Shown here one piece after another: positions 16,457 to 26,361 of a DNA stretch of 64,000 nt. Source of the stretch: Leyella stercorea (GTDB lineage: Bacteria > Bacteroidota > Bacteroidia > Bacteroidales > Bacteroidaceae); assembly GCF_021531655.1 (NCBI RefSeq), contig NZ_JADYUF010000003.1, positions 52,503 to 116,502 of the forward strand. The letters run 5' to 3'. A program made the position numbers and the translations under genes. Position 1 is the stretch's first letter. Each line of letters begins with the position of its first letter. The notes beneath the pieces were generated by a model that saw only the letters and a program-made list of their open reading frames with translations, made no database searches and was not told the origin of the DNA.

Positions 16457-17566
16457 TTACTCAAACCAATATTGCATTCGAGAGGCAAGGAGGGTTTCAA
16501 GGTCGGTTATCGACTTCTGAACAGCAGACTTCTGACGCTCTATCTGCTCGATGCGTTGGGCAAAGAGGTGTTGGAGGGGGAGAGGGGGAAGAAAGACAGA
16601 TATCTTTTCTATTTCTTTAGTTGAGATATGTGTTACTTTAAATCCCTTTGCATATTTCGCTTTCTCATTATAAAATGCCTTTGTCATAGTATAATACGAA
16701 AGAAAAGTTCCATCTTGTTCATGATGAAGTATAGCTGCATCAGAACCTACAATAACATCATAATTTCCTAACCATGCAGTACTTTTGCATGAACCTTCGA
16801 CATCTTCACTTGTTATTGCCATAACTAAATCACCTGTATGGGCAACCTTGTATTTTGGTAATAAATCATGTGGAATAGAAGTATAATGCTTTTTAGTCCT
16901 TGCCCCCAAGATTGTATGTAATTGACCATAATGAATACAAGGAAGCCCGTCTTCTACAAAATCCTTTTTAGATATACCAGCCCCTCTTTCTACAGAGCCA
17001 ATTTCACCAATTTTCTTCACTTCCCATCCCTTTTCATTCTCCACGGGGTCTCCAAACATCTCATAGAAGATGCTTTGTGCGAGGTTGTCATAATCTTTCA
17101 GTTGCTCCTGCTTTAAACGAATCAATTCGTTAATCTTGTCGAGCTCGGAGACAATGGAGAGTTGGGTGGTAATATCAGGTAAAGGTAATAGAGCATTTGT
17201 TAAATCTCCAAGTTTGATGTACTTTATTATTCCACCAATACTTTTTCGTCTTAACTCTTCAATATACAAATTAAAGAAAGCGAAAATATAACGCATTTCA
17301 ACTCCATTAACATCATTTTTTAATTGAAGAATGTAGGTCCTTTGGTATGCATTAAATTTACCATTATAATATTTCACATTTAAATCGCCATTTCCTGCAA
17401 TCAAAATACATTCACAATCGTATGCATATGTATTTATGGATAATGGAATTCTTGAGCAAGTGAAAAAGGGATATAATCCATCCTCATTAGCTGCGTTTGC
17501 ATCTAATTTTCCCGTGGTAATATTACAAATATTTCCTATTTTCTTATATTCCCATCCTTGTTTCAT
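16457..17566 (-). CDS. hsdS: Type I restriction-modification specificity subunit
   Basis: 369 aa with two target-recognition domains, each opening with a GWE-x-KKIG repeat (residue 4 and about residue 180) and each followed by a helical spacer (LKDYDNLAQSIFYEMFGDP after the first). This is the standard layout in which each half reads part of a bipartite DNA site. The first half is markedly AT-rich compared with hsdM, as expected for swapped recognition domains. Its ATG overlaps the stop of the nuclease gene by 4 bp (ATGA), implying translational coupling. No second partial hsdS or inverted repeat is present, so no inversion shuffling is apparent. Confidence 0.93.
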   Translation of the reverse strand: MKQGWEYKKIGNICNITTGKLDANAANEDGLYPFFTCSRIPLSINTYAYDCECILIAGNGDLNVKYYNGKFNAYQRTYILQLKNDVNGVEMRYIFAFFNLYIEELRRKSIGGIIKYIKLGDLTNALLPLPDITTQLSIVSELDKINELIRLKQEQLKDYDNLAQSIFYEMFGDPVENEKGWEVKKIGEIGSVERGAGISKKDFVEDGLPCIHYGQLHTILGARTKKHYTSIPHDLLPKYKVAHTGDLVMAITSEDVEGSCKSTAWLGNYDVIVGSDAAILHHEQDGTFLSYYTMTKAFYNEKAKYAKGFKVTHISTKEIEKISVFLPPLPLQHLFAQRIEQIERQKSAVQKSITDLETLLASRMQYWFE

Positions 17567-18621
17567 TGTTCCTCTTTATTATTTCCTTCATGTTGCATCA
17601 TGAATAATTGTTTTTGTCTTTCAATTTCGGTACGCAATTGCTCCTCTGTTGGTAAGAATATTTTGTATTTTGCAGCAAAGAGCTGCTCATTGCCCTTGAG
17701 GATAGAGTATCTGGCAATATCCTTACTGGTTTCTGAACACAACACGATGCCGATGGTTGGATTGTCACCTTCAGTTCGTTTCAGTTCGTCATACATTCGC
17801 ACATACATATCCATCTGACCTACGTCTTGATGTGTGATAGTACCAATCTTCAGGTCGATGAGCACATAGCATTTTAGTACCACATTATAGAATACAAGGT
17901 CTATGAAATAGTCTTGCGTGTCTGTGCGCACCAGCTGCTGACGCCCCATGAATGCGAAACCACGTCCCATTTCCATCAAGAAGTCCTGTAAATGGCCGAT
18001 AATGGCAGTTTCCAGGTCTTCTTCAGAAAAAGAAGTGTCTGCCTTGAAACCAAGAAACTCTGCTATAATGGGACTCTTGAGCAACTCAAATTTATTAGGC
18101 TCTATTTCGGCCGTTGGTAGTTGAGGCTGCGCAAAATGTCGTTCGTAATATTGTGTAGATATGTTGCGGTCGAGAGTTCGTACACTCCACATTTCTTGAG
18201 AAGCTGTCTCTAAATACCAACGAATGGCTATGGGATCATCTATACGCAACGATTTGTATATATGCGTCCAAGTAAGATTTGGAAATCGTGATTTCCAAAT
18301 CTCATAATTATCAAAAATCAGATAAAACCTTCGAAATGAACGCAAGTATCTTGGACCGAATCCTTTGCCATATAGAATAGTAAGTTGCTTGGAGAGTTTC
18401 TCAATGATTTGCTCTCCATATTCGGCACGCTCTTTACCTTGCTGTTCTTCCTCAACAATTCGTCTGCCTATATTCCAGTAGGTCTCCACCATCTGTTGAC
18501 TCACAGCATTGTATGCCCGTTCTCTGCCTTGCTCTATTATGTGACAGACATCTTGATAAAGAGAAACGTCCTGCTTTTGCTTGTATTCCGTTGTTTCGAT
18601 TATCTGCTTCTTTATGTCCAT
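17563..18621 (-). CDS. DUF1016 (YhcG-type) PD-(D/E)XK nuclease
   Basis: 352 aa. The N-terminal DUF1016 helical domain (about 20-160) includes VETYWNIGRRIVEEEQ and YGEQIIEKLSKQL. The C-terminal nuclease domain has DYFIDLVFYN (Asp241) and VLIDLKIG (Asp256, Lys258), giving an intact D-x(n)-D-x-K site. Known relatives are putative Holliday-junction-resolvase-like nucleases found beside restriction genes. It sits between hsdM and hsdS, with the hsdS start overlapping its stop, so it is produced together with the specificity subunit. Whether it cuts DNA in defence or helps recombine hsdS genes cannot be told from sequence. Confidence 0.88.
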   Translation of the reverse strand: MDIKKQIIETTEYKQKQDVSLYQDVCHIIEQGRERAYNAVSQQMVETYWNIGRRIVEEEQQGKERAEYGEQIIEKLSKQLTILYGKGFGPRYLRSFRRFYLIFDNYEIWKSRFPNLTWTHIYKSLRIDDPIAIRWYLETASQEMWSVRTLDRNISTQYYERHFAQPQLPTAEIEPNKFELLKSPIIAEFLGFKADTSFSEEDLETAIIGHLQDFLMEMGRGFAFMGRQQLVRTDTQDYFIDLVFYNVVLKCYVLIDLKIGTITHQDVGQMDMYVRMYDELKRTEGDNPTIGIVLCSETSKDIARYSILKGNEQLFAAKYKIFLPTEEQLRTEIERQKQLFMMQHEGNNKEEQ

Positions 18622-18675
18622 ATTTATTCCTCCTTATTTTGTTGTTTTTGCGTCCCGATTTTTGTTATGTCATTT

Positions 18676-18708
18676 GTTCGGGATGCGTTCGGGATGCGTT
18701 CGGGATGA
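18676..18708. repeat. 11-bp tandem repeat, three units
   Basis: GTTCGGGATGC is repeated at 18676, 18687 and 18698 (last base changed). It lies in the 90-bp gap between hsdM and the DUF1016 gene. Confidence 0.9.
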
Positions 18709-18712
18709 TTGT

Positions 18713-20227
18713 TTACTCCTCCAACATTCCTCTCAGCTCTCCGTATCCCTTGGCATATTCTGCTTCGGTCTGTTCCAATCGCGCCAGTATGTCATTCACC
18801 GGCTCATACTCCACACGCTCGCGCTCCACCTCTTTATATTTGTTGATAGAGAGGTCGTAGTCGTTCTGGCGGATTTCGTCGACGGGCACGAAGAAGCTTT
18901 GGTCCTTGCGCGAGCGTTCCTGCTCGGCATCAAGGTGCTGGAAACGGTTGATTACGTCGGGAATGTCGTTGTCGTTGACGGGCGAACGCTTGTCGTCCAG
19001 AGAAAAACCGTCTGCCTTCATGTCGTAGAACCATACACGGTCGGTACCGCCACAGTTGGTCTTGGTGAATACGAGTACGGCGGTAGACACTCCGGCGTAG
19101 GGCTTGAACACTCCGCTCGGCATGGATATTACGGCACGTAGCTGCTGATTGTCCACTATCTCCTTGCGTATGGCCACGTGAGCCTTCGACGTTCCGAACA
19201 ATACTCCGTCGGGAACGATGCTGGCACAACGTCCGCCTATCTCAAGCGAGCGCACGAACTGGGCAAGAAACAGCAGCTCGGTCTTGCTGGTATTGGCATA
19301 GGCAAGGATTTTCTTGTTGACGTTGCCCTTGTCGAGACTGCCTGCAAAGGGAGGGTTAGCCATAATGAGCGAGTAGCAAGCCTGGTCGTCGTTCTGCTCC
19401 GAGAGCGAGTCGCGCCAAGCCAGTTCGGGTGCAGTAATGTCGTGGAGCAGGAGGTTCATGGCTCCTATGCGCAGCATGGTCTGGTCGGTATCGTAGCCGT
19501 TAATCATCGAGGTCTTCATGTGCTCCACCTCCTCACCTACATACATGGCTGTCTCATACTTCTCCTTGATATACTTCACCGCCTCAACCAAGAATCCTGC
19601 CGAACCCATGGCAGGGTCGCAGATGTAGTCCTTGGGCGTAGGCTCCATCATCTCTACAATCATGCGTATGATGTGGCGCGGCGTGCGAAACTGTCCGTTG
19701 GTGCCCGATGCAGCCATCTTGCCGAGTATATACTCGTAGACATCGCCCATGGCGTCGCGGTTGTTCATGTCGAGTGCGTCCACACCGTCAACCACCTTGG
19801 CAAGCGTACGGGCGTTGGGTATGAGGAATATAGCCGACTTCATGTAGCGGCTGTAGGCACTCTCCTCACCGGTACCGATATGCTTGATAAACTCAAACAC
19901 GCTCTGGCGCACAATCTTGAACATGTTGTCGGCACCGAAGTTCTTGAACACGTGCCAACGCAGATTCTCGTAAGGCACGCCGGCACGCTCCTCGTCGCTC
20001 ACGGCATCGGGATTAACCCACAGTTGGCCGTCAAGGAATGTGGGGTTCTGCACTTCGCAGTCCCAGTCGCGTGCGTTCTCTTCTTCCTGCAACTGCTTGT
20101 CGTCGAGCAGTTTCATAAAGAAGATGTAGGTCATCTGCTCCAATACTGTGATGGGATTGGTGATGCCAGCCACAAAGAATGTGTCCCATATCTGGTCTAT
20201 CTTGTTTTTTATTTCGCCAGTTATCAT
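18713..20227 (-). CDS. hsdM: Type I restriction-modification methyltransferase subunit
   Basis: 504 aa starting at MITGEIKNKID; an upstream ATG at 20263 would run into uvrA. The N-terminal HsdM_N helical domain is followed by the N6-adenine methyltransferase domain, with AdoMet motif DPAMGSAGF (204-212) and catalytic NPPF (291-294). It methylates adenine within the site read by HsdS. It is the first gene of the restriction operon, 22 bp after the uvrA stop, which suggests read-through from uvrA or a promoter inside its 3' end; I see no clear -33/-7 pair. Confidence 0.95.
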   Translation of the reverse strand: MITGEIKNKIDQIWDTFFVAGITNPITVLEQMTYIFFMKLLDDKQLQEEENARDWDCEVQNPTFLDGQLWVNPDAVSDEERAGVPYENLRWHVFKNFGADNMFKIVRQSVFEFIKHIGTGEESAYSRYMKSAIFLIPNARTLAKVVDGVDALDMNNRDAMGDVYEYILGKMAASGTNGQFRTPRHIIRMIVEMMEPTPKDYICDPAMGSAGFLVEAVKYIKEKYETAMYVGEEVEHMKTSMINGYDTDQTMLRIGAMNLLLHDITAPELAWRDSLSEQNDDQACYSLIMANPPFAGSLDKGNVNKKILAYANTSKTELLFLAQFVRSLEIGGRCASIVPDGVLFGTSKAHVAIRKEIVDNQQLRAVISMPSGVFKPYAGVSTAVLVFTKTNCGGTDRVWFYDMKADGFSLDDKRSPVNDNDIPDVINRFQHLDAEQERSRKDQSFFVPVDEIRQNDYDLSINKYKEVERERVEYEPVNDILARLEQTEAEYAKGYGELRGMLEE

Positions 20228-20249
20228 AGAGTTTTTTCTATCGTTATTG

Positions 20250-23087
20250 TTATTTGTTCTCAAGCTCCATCTTCAGGAACCTGGGCGTATAGCCCTCCTT
20301 CGACTCAGCCACTTCTTCGGGCGTTCCGGCTATGAGCAGGCGTCCGCCGCCACGTCCTCCTTCCGGACCGATGTCGATGATGTGGTCGGCAAGCTTTATG
20401 ACATCAAGGTTGTGCTCGATTATAATGACGGTATTGCCACGGTCAACCAGCTGCTGCAACACGTCCATCAGAATGCGTATGTCCTCAAAGTGGAGTCCCG
20501 TGGTAGGCTCGTCGAGTATGTATAGCGTCTTGCCCGTGTCGCGCTTGCTCAGCTCGGTAGCCAGTTTCACGCGCTGGCTCTCGCCTCCCGAGAGCGTAGT
20601 CGATGGTTGTCCCAGCTTGACATATCCCAGTCCGACGTCCTGTATGGTCTTTATCTTCTGCAATATAGCCGGCACATTCTCGAAGAATTCGACAGCCTGA
20701 TTGATGGTCATGTCCAATACGTCGGCTATGCTCTTGCCCTTGTAGCGCACCTCAAGAGTCTCGCGGTTGTAGCGTTTGCCGTGACACACCTCGCAGGGCA
20801 CCATCACGTCGGGCAGGAAGTTCATCTCGATGGTCTTGTATCCGTTGCCCTTGCACGTCTCGCAGCGGCCGCCCTTCACGTTGAACGAGAAGCGTCCGGG
20901 CTTGTAGCCACGTATCTTAGCCTCGGGCAGAGCCACGAAGAGCGAGCGTATGTCGGAGAACACGCCTGTATAGGTGGCAGGATTGGAGCGCGGAGTACGT
21001 CCTAAGGGCGACTGGTCGACATTCACCACCTTGTCGATATATTCTATTCCGTCTATCGAGTCGTATGGCATCGGCTTCTTGAGCGAGCGGTAGAAGTGCT
21101 TTGACAGAATGGGCTGCAACGTCTCGTTGATGAGTGTCGACTTGCCCGAACCGCTCACACCGGTCACCACGATAAGCTCGCCGAGCGGGAACGACACGTC
21201 CACGTTCTTCAGATTGTTGCCACGTGCTCCGTGTATCGTTATCGCCTTGCCGTTGCCCTTGCGGCGTTCGGCAGGCACGGCAATCTTACGGTCGCCGTTG
21301 AGATAGTCGGCTGTGAGCGTATGATGTTTGAGCATGTCCTGCGGAGTGCCCTGGAACACCACTTCGCCACCACGCATTCCTGCCTTCGGACCGATGTCGA
21401 CAATCCAGTCGGCAGCAAGCATCATGTCCTTGTCGTGCTCCACCACCACAACCGTGTTGCCCATGTCGCGCAGCTGCTTGAGCGAGTGGATAAGCCGCTC
21501 ATTGTCGCGTTGGTGCAGTCCGATGCTCGGCTCGTCGAGGATATAGAGCACGTTGACCAGCTGCGAACCTATCTGTGTGGCAAGACGTATGCGCTGGCTT
21601 TCGCCACCAGAGAGCGAAGCCGACTGGCGGTTGAGCGACAGATAGTCGAGACCTACGTCCAGCAGGAACGATATGCGTGTGCGTATCTCCTTCAGTATCT
21701 CTGCAGCTATGGTGCGCTGGCGGTCGTCAAGGTGTGCCTCTACGTTGCCCAGCCACTCATTGAACTGGCTTATGTCCATCGAGGCAAGTTCGAATATGTT
21801 CTTGTCCCAAACCTTATACGACAACGACTCGCGGCAAAGTCGCTGACCATGACACTCCGGACACTCGCACGTGGCAAGGAATTGGTCAGCCCACTTCTGT
21901 CCGCTTGTAGTGTCGTCGTTCTCCATGACCGAGCGCAGATACTTTATCACGCCGTCGAACGTGGTGAAATAGTCGCTCGATGTGTGTACCACCTCCTTGT
22001 CGATACGCACAGTTTCGAGCGAGCCGTACATTATCTCGTTCATCGTGTCTTCCGGAATCTCGCTCACAGGAGTCTTAAGCGTCAGTCCAGCCTTGTCGAG
22101 TATGGCAGATATCTGCCAGAAGATAAGCTGGTTCTTGTATTTGCCCAATGGCACAATTGCACCCTCGTGTATTGAGAGAGAGTCGTCGGGGATGACCTTC
22201 TTGAGGTCGATCTCGTTGACATAGCCCAGTCCCTTGCATTTGGGGCAGGCTCCTTCGGGCGAGTTGAACGAGAACATATTGGGTGCGGGGTCGCGATAGC
22301 TTATGCCCGTAGTGGGGCACATGAGTCGCTTGGAGTAGCTCTTTGCCTCGCCCGTGTCCTTGTCGAGTATCATCAGCAAGCCGTCGCCCTGGCGCATGGC
22401 AGTCTCGATGGTCTTCTTCAGGCGGTCGTCAAATCCCTCGCGCATCTGCATCTTGTCAATCACCACTTCGATGTTATGGTTCTTGTAGCGGTCGGTCTTC
22501 ATGCCCGGCGTTATGTCCTTTATCTCGCCGTCGACACGCACATACAGATAACCCTTGCGGCGTAGCGTCTCGAAGAGTTCGCGATAGTGGCCCTTACGTT
22601 GGCGTACGAGTGGCGCAAGGATATAGATGCGATGGCCGGCATACTGCGTATTGATCATGTCGAGAATGCGCTCCTCGGTATATTTCACCATCTTTTCGCC
22701 CGTAGCATAGCTGTATGCCGTTCCGGCACGGGCAAAGAGCAGACGCAGATAGTCGTATATCTCGGTCGTAGTGCCCACGGTAGAGCGTGGATTGCGGTTG
22801 GTTGTCTTCTGTTCTATAGATATGACGGGGCTGAGTCCGGTGATGTTGTCTACATCCGGACGTTCCAGTCCGCCGAGAAAGTTGCGGGCGTATGCCGAGA
22901 AAGTGTCGATGTAGCGGCGCTGTCCCTCAGCATATATGGTGTCAAAGGCAAGCGACGACTTGCCCGAACCGCTCAGTCCGGTAATGACGGTGAGCGAACC
23001 GCGCGGTATCTCCACGTCGATATTCTTAAGATTGTGGACGCGTGCGCCCCACACATTTATCTTGCCTTCTTCTGAATAGCTACCCAT
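20250..23087 (-). CDS. uvrA: Excinuclease ABC subunit A
   Basis: 945 aa, full length. It has two ABC ATPase modules: first Walker A GLSGSGKS (37-44), second GVSGSGKST, and two LSGGESQR signatures with ILDEPS/ILDEPT Walker B regions. Zinc-binding cysteine pairs include [26 protein letters not shown] and CEVCHGKRY. UvrA finds bulky DNA lesions with UvrB in nucleotide excision repair in the cytoplasm. It is followed closely by the restriction operon. No uvrB or uvrC is in the window. Confidence 0.97.
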   Translation of the reverse strand: MGSYSEEGKINVWGARVHNLKNIDVEIPRGSLTVITGLSGSGKSSLAFDTIYAEGQRRYIDTFSAYARNFLGGLERPDVDNITGLSPVISIEQKTTNRNPRSTVGTTTEIYDYLRLLFARAGTAYSYATGEKMVKYTEERILDMINTQYAGHRIYILAPLVRQRKGHYRELFETLRRKGYLYVRVDGEIKDITPGMKTDRYKNHNIEVVIDKMQMREGFDDRLKKTIETAMRQGDGLLMILDKDTGEAKSYSKRLMCPTTGISYRDPAPNMFSFNSPEGACPKCKGLGYVNEIDLKKVIPDDSLSIHEGAIVPLGKYKNQLIFWQISAILDKAGLTLKTPVSEIPEDTMNEIMYGSLETVRIDKEVVHTSSDYFTTFDGVIKYLRSVMENDDTTSGQKWADQFLATCECPECHGQRLCRESLSYKVWDKNIFELASMDISQFNEWLGNVEAHLDDRQRTIAAEILKEIRTRISFLLDVGLDYLSLNRQSASLSGGESQRIRLATQIGSQLVNVLYILDEPSIGLHQRDNERLIHSLKQLRDMGNTVVVVEHDKDMMLAADWIVDIGPKAGMRGGEVVFQGTPQDMLKHHTLTADYLNGDRKIAVPAERRKGNGKAITIHGARGNNLKNVDVSFPLGELIVVTGVSGSGKSTLINETLQPILSKHFYRSLKKPMPYDSIDGIEYIDKVVNVDQSPLGRTPRSNPATYTGVFSDIRSLFVALPEAKIRGYKPGRFSFNVKGGRCETCKGNGYKTIEMNFLPDVMVPCEVCHGKRYNRETLEVRYKGKSIADVLDMTINQAVEFFENVPAILQKIKTIQDVGLGYVKLGQPSTTLSGGESQRVKLATELSKRDTGKTLYILDEPTTGLHFEDIRILMDVLQQLVDRGNTVIIIEHNLDVIKLADHIIDIGPEGGRGGGRLLIAGTPEEVAESKEGYTPRFLKMELENK

Positions 23088-23160
23088 AAGTATTGATTGA
23101 GTTTCTGTTAAATCTGATTTTATTTATTCTAAACGGAACTTTTGCAAGTTCAGAGAATTC

Positions 23161-23281
23161 AGTAGTTAAAGGAGTTAAGAAGTTAAGCCAAATGCTTATA
23201 ATGCTATATCAAACAAAAAAACTAATGGCTTAACTCCTTAGCGACCGTAGGGTGCGGCAACTCCTTAACTTCTTAACTACT
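23161..23281. repeat. Imperfect inverted repeat of TTAAG/CTTAA blocks
   Basis: The left arm (23161-23189) has AGTTAAGAAGTTAAG, and the right arm (23259-23281) is its complement in style (CTCCTTAACTTCTTAACTAC). A further CTTAACTCCTTA lies between them. It fills the gap between uvrA and the secreted-protein gene and may terminate the latter. Short GC palindromes (GCGACC..GGTGC) are embedded. Confidence 0.5.
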
Positions 23282-23319
23282 TTCGCTTGCGAAACTAAAA
23301 ATTCTAAAAAATGCGGAAT

Positions 23320-24036
23320 CTACAGCCCTTCGGTTCCGCCTGCGGCTGTCTCGGTATATCCGCGCAGCAGATTGACATCGCTCTTGATGTTGAATCGTCT
23401 GCCGTCGGCTCCCTTGGCCTTCACCAGCACAAAGTAAACGCCCTGTGCCACATCCCTTCCTTTGTACTTGCCGTCCCATCCGCCGGCAGGGTCGGTCCAC
23501 TCGTACAGTTTCTGTCCCCAACGGTTGAATATGGTGGCTTTGAACTCCACTATGCTCTGACAGCCGCTCTTGGCGCGGTAGACATCGTTGATGCCGTCGC
23601 CGTTGGGCGAGAAAGCGTTGGGCATTTCGAGTTTGCTCTCGGATATAGACACGGTTATGGGTGTGGCATCCGCCCAATAGTCGGCAGTATAGGCTATGGT
23701 ATCGGTGCCAAGAACAAAGGTGGCATACAGCTCGATGATGTGTGTGCCAGCCTCGACAAAGGTGTATTCGGTGTCTTCGTCGTATCTGATGAGATAGGGC
23801 GAATGCGCTCCTTTCTTTCTGAAGCGCCACTCGTAATGGGCAGCATAAGCCCCCACATCGGCAGCACCTGCCGAGAGCGTGACCGTAAGAGGTGCCGAAC
23901 CGGTATAGCTCAGCCCCGTATCGTCGCCATCGGGCGTATGAAACGTTGCAACGGGATTGATTGCGGGCACCACATCGGCACGGGCGTCCACACAAACTAT
24001 GCAAACAAGAAGCATTAATAATCGAAGGATGTTCAT
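23320..24036 (-). CDS. Type IX secretion substrate with gliding-motility-type (CHU_C) C-terminal domain
   Basis: 238 aa from MNILRLLMLL; an ATG 9 bp upstream lies inside the promoter. A signal peptide ends around DARA (residue 19). A PKD-like beta domain follows (about 30-135), and the last 90 residues are a type B sorting domain: FSPNGDGINDVYRA, FNRWGQKLYEW, GWDGKYKGRDVAQGVYF. Such tails route proteins through the type IX secretion system to the surface or outside. The mature part is too short to be an enzyme, so a small surface or binding protein is likely. It is monocistronic. Confidence 0.85.
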   Translation of the reverse strand: MNILRLLMLLVCIVCVDARADVVPAINPVATFHTPDGDDTGLSYTGSAPLTVTLSAGAADVGAYAAHYEWRFRKKGAHSPYLIRYDEDTEYTFVEAGTHIIELYATFVLGTDTIAYTADYWADATPITVSISESKLEMPNAFSPNGDGINDVYRAKSGCQSIVEFKATIFNRWGQKLYEWTDPAGGWDGKYKGRDVAQGVYFVLVKAKGADGRRFNIKSDVNLLRGYTETAAGGTEGL

Positions 24037-24042
24037 AATATG

Positions 24043-24073
24043 CAAAGTTAACTATTATATCGCACACTACAAA
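24043..24073 (-). promoter_or_regulatory. Promoter of the CHU_C-domain gene
   Basis: Minus strand: TTTG (24070-24073), 19 bp, then TAACTTTG (24043-24050). It overlaps the first of two candidate ATGs, favouring the start at 24036. Confidence 0.6.
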
Positions 24074-24138
24074 GCCGAGGCTTTGTTTTAATAACTTTAT
24101 TTATAAGACAAACATTTCATTTTACAATATATTTTATG

Positions 24139-24146
24139 TACTTTTG
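24139..24146 (+). promoter_or_regulatory. -7 element upstream of the LysM gene
   Basis: TACTTTTG followed by C, 20 bp before the ATG. The region 19-20 bp upstream holds only a weak -33 match (TTTC/ATTT). Confidence 0.4.
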
Positions 24147-24166
24147 CAGAAAAATCAATAACAACT

Positions 24167-25531
24167 ATGACACGTTACTTCAGACTTATTTTGTGCTTAT
24201 GCGCTATGATGGTGGCTGCAGCTATGTCTGCACAGACTATCAAGTGGCAGGAATTGTACAAGGTGAAGAAGAAAGACACCATATACGGCATTGCCAAGAA
24301 GTACAATATCACCATCGACGAGCTGATACAAGCCAACCCCGCCATGCAGAAGCCCGACTACACTCTGCATAAGGGCGACCAGCTGCTCATACCCTACCCC
24401 ACTACAGCGCCGGCTGCTGCCGCTACAGCATCAAAGACACAGGCCGAAAGCAAACCGGCACACAAGATTGCTGCCAACGGAACCGTGCGCATAGGCGTAA
24501 TGCTGCCGCTGCACAACGTTGACGGCGACGGCCAGCGAATGATTGAATACTATCGTGGCGTGCTCATGGCATGCGACTCGTTGCGCTCGCAGGGCATAGC
24601 CACACACGTATATGCATGGAACGTGCCTATCGACGCCAACGTGCAGCAAATCATCAACGACGACAACGCACGCCAGTGTGACGTGATATTCGGTCCGCTC
24701 TACACCAAGCAGGTGAAGCCTATGGGCGACTTCTGCCGCAAGAACGGCATACGTCTTGTCATTCCGTTCTCTATCAACGGCAATGACGTGGCGCAGAACG
24801 AACGCATATATCAGGTGTTCCAGACTCCTGCACAGCAGAACGAGGCTTCGGTCAATGCTTTTGCCGAACGCTTCAAGGGCCGCCATGTGGTGATAGTCGA
24901 CTGCAACGACACTACAAGCCGTAAGGGCGTATTCACCACCGCCCTGCGCAAACGCATGGAAAAGACGGGCATAACGTACAGCATCACAAACCTGAAGTCG
25001 TCGGAGCAGGCATTTGCCAAGGCTTTCAGCACAACGCTGCCCAACGTTGTCGTGCTCAATACCGGACGTTCGCCCGAACTGAATGCCACCCTTGCCAAGC
25101 TCAACATTCTCACAGCTGCCAGCAAGGGATTGAGCATCTCATTGTACGGATATACCGAATGGCTGATGTATACAAAGGTATATACCGACTATTATTTCAA
25201 ATACGACACATACATCCCTACCACTTTCTACTACAATCCGCTTGCCGGCAAGACCATTGCCGTTGAGCGTGCCTACCGCCAATGGTTCAAGTCGGACATG
25301 AGGCAGGCACTACCGCGATTTGCGCTGACCGGATTCGACCATGCGCAATTCTTCATACGCGGACTGCACAAGTATGGCGACCAATTCAACGGAACCCAGC
25401 AGCAGAACACGTACACTCCGCTACAGACACCGCTCAAATTCAAACGAGTAGGTACGGGAGGCATGCAGAACTCAAGTTTCATGCTCGTACACTACAAGCC
25501 CAACAGAACAATAGAGTCGGTATCATACTAA
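24167..25531 (+). CDS. LysM domain protein with periplasmic-binding-protein fold
   Basis: 454 aa. A signal peptide (to about residue 23, SAQ) is followed by one LysM peptidoglycan-binding domain (residues 30-75; VKKKDTIYGIAKKYN, GDQLLIPYP), an Ala-rich linker, then a type 1 periplasmic-binding fold (about 105-430; VRIGVMLPLHNVDGDGQRMIEYYRG, CDVIFGPLYTKQ). This arrangement resembles LpoA-like or amino-acid-binding proteins tethered to the cell wall. Function as a cell-wall synthesis regulator or a ligand sensor is inference. The next gene, a barrel protein, begins 19 bp downstream, so they are probably co-transcribed. Confidence 0.8.
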   Translation: MTRYFRLILCLCAMMVAAAMSAQTIKWQELYKVKKKDTIYGIAKKYNITIDELIQANPAMQKPDYTLHKGDQLLIPYPTTAPAAAATASKTQAESKPAHKIAANGTVRIGVMLPLHNVDGDGQRMIEYYRGVLMACDSLRSQGIATHVYAWNVPIDANVQQIINDDNARQCDVIFGPLYTKQVKPMGDFCRKNGIRLVIPFSINGNDVAQNERIYQVFQTPAQQNEASVNAFAERFKGRHVVIVDCNDTTSRKGVFTTALRKRMEKTGITYSITNLKSSEQAFAKAFSTTLPNVVVLNTGRSPELNATLAKLNILTAASKGLSISLYGYTEWLMYTKVYTDYYFKYDTYIPTTFYYNPLAGKTIAVERAYRQWFKSDMRQALPRFALTGFDHAQFFIRGLHKYGDQFNGTQQQNTYTPLQTPLKFKRVGTGGMQNSSFMLVHYKPNRTIESVSY

Positions 25532-25550
25532 TACACACCATTATTAATAT

Positions 25551-26318
25551 ATGTTTCAGACATTAAGACTTAAAACCATTGCCCTGCTCGCAATGTTGCT
25601 GACGGCATCTGCCGCCATACACGCCCAGATAGGCGAACACCGCAACGACCTGGCCATTGGCTTCAATGCCGGATATATAATGAGCAGCGTAGGGTTTACG
25701 CCTAAGGTTACGCTCGACACTCACACCGGAATGACAGCCGGACTGTCTATGCGCTACACCTGCGAGAAGTACTTCAAGACGATATGCTCGATTTCTGCCG
25801 AAGTGAACTATGCACGCATAGGATGGAAGGAGCGCATACTTACAGCCAACGACGAGCCTGTGATAAACCCCGTGACGGGTATGGCAGAAGCCTATCAGCG
25901 TGACATGAACTACATTCAGGTGCCCATCTTCGCCCACTTGGCGTGGGGACGTGAGCGCAAAGGCGTACAGTTCTTCTTCAAGGCAGGCCCGCAGTTCGGT
26001 TACCTTATAGGCGAGTCGACCAAGACAAACTTCAATGTCAAGGATGCCAACTTCGACGACCGCGCCAACAAGACATGCGCCCAGGACACCATGGCTGTAG
26101 AAAACAAGTTCGACTTTGGCATTGCTGCCGGATTGGGTATGGAATACTCCATACCTAAAGTAGGACACTTCCTGCTCGAAGGACGCTACTACTACGGTCT
26201 CGGCAACATCTACGGCGACTCAAAGCGCGACTACTTCGGCAAGTCAAACCACTCGAACATCGTAATCAAGCTGTCGTATCTGTTTGACATAACACGTACG
26301 AAAGGCATTAAGAAGTAA
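25551..26318 (+). CDS. PorT-like outer-membrane beta-barrel protein
   Basis: 255 aa. A signal peptide (to IHAQ, about residue 25) precedes alternating amphipathic strands rich in aromatic and Gly residues, as in the PorT/outer-membrane beta-barrel family of Bacteroidetes. The terminal strand ends IVIKLSYLFDITRTKGIKK. PorT itself belongs to type IX secretion, but many paralogs have no known role, so only the family is claimed. It lies directly behind the LysM protein, which would place both in the cell envelope. Confidence 0.75.
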   Translation: MFQTLRLKTIALLAMLLTASAAIHAQIGEHRNDLAIGFNAGYIMSSVGFTPKVTLDTHTGMTAGLSMRYTCEKYFKTICSISAEVNYARIGWKERILTANDEPVINPVTGMAEAYQRDMNYIQVPIFAHLAWGRERKGVQFFFKAGPQFGYLIGESTKTNFNVKDANFDDRANKTCAQDTMAVENKFDFGIAAGLGMEYSIPKVGHFLLEGRYYYGLGNIYGDSKRDYFGKSNHSNIVIKLSYLFDITRTKGIKK

Positions 26319-26361
26319 CAGAATTTCAATAACCATTAATAAATAACCAATTTAAATTCTT

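Noticed and set aside
16457..17566. Invertible hsdS shuffling locus
   Set aside because: Only one complete hsdS is present, with no partial hsdS, inverted repeats or recombinase next to it.
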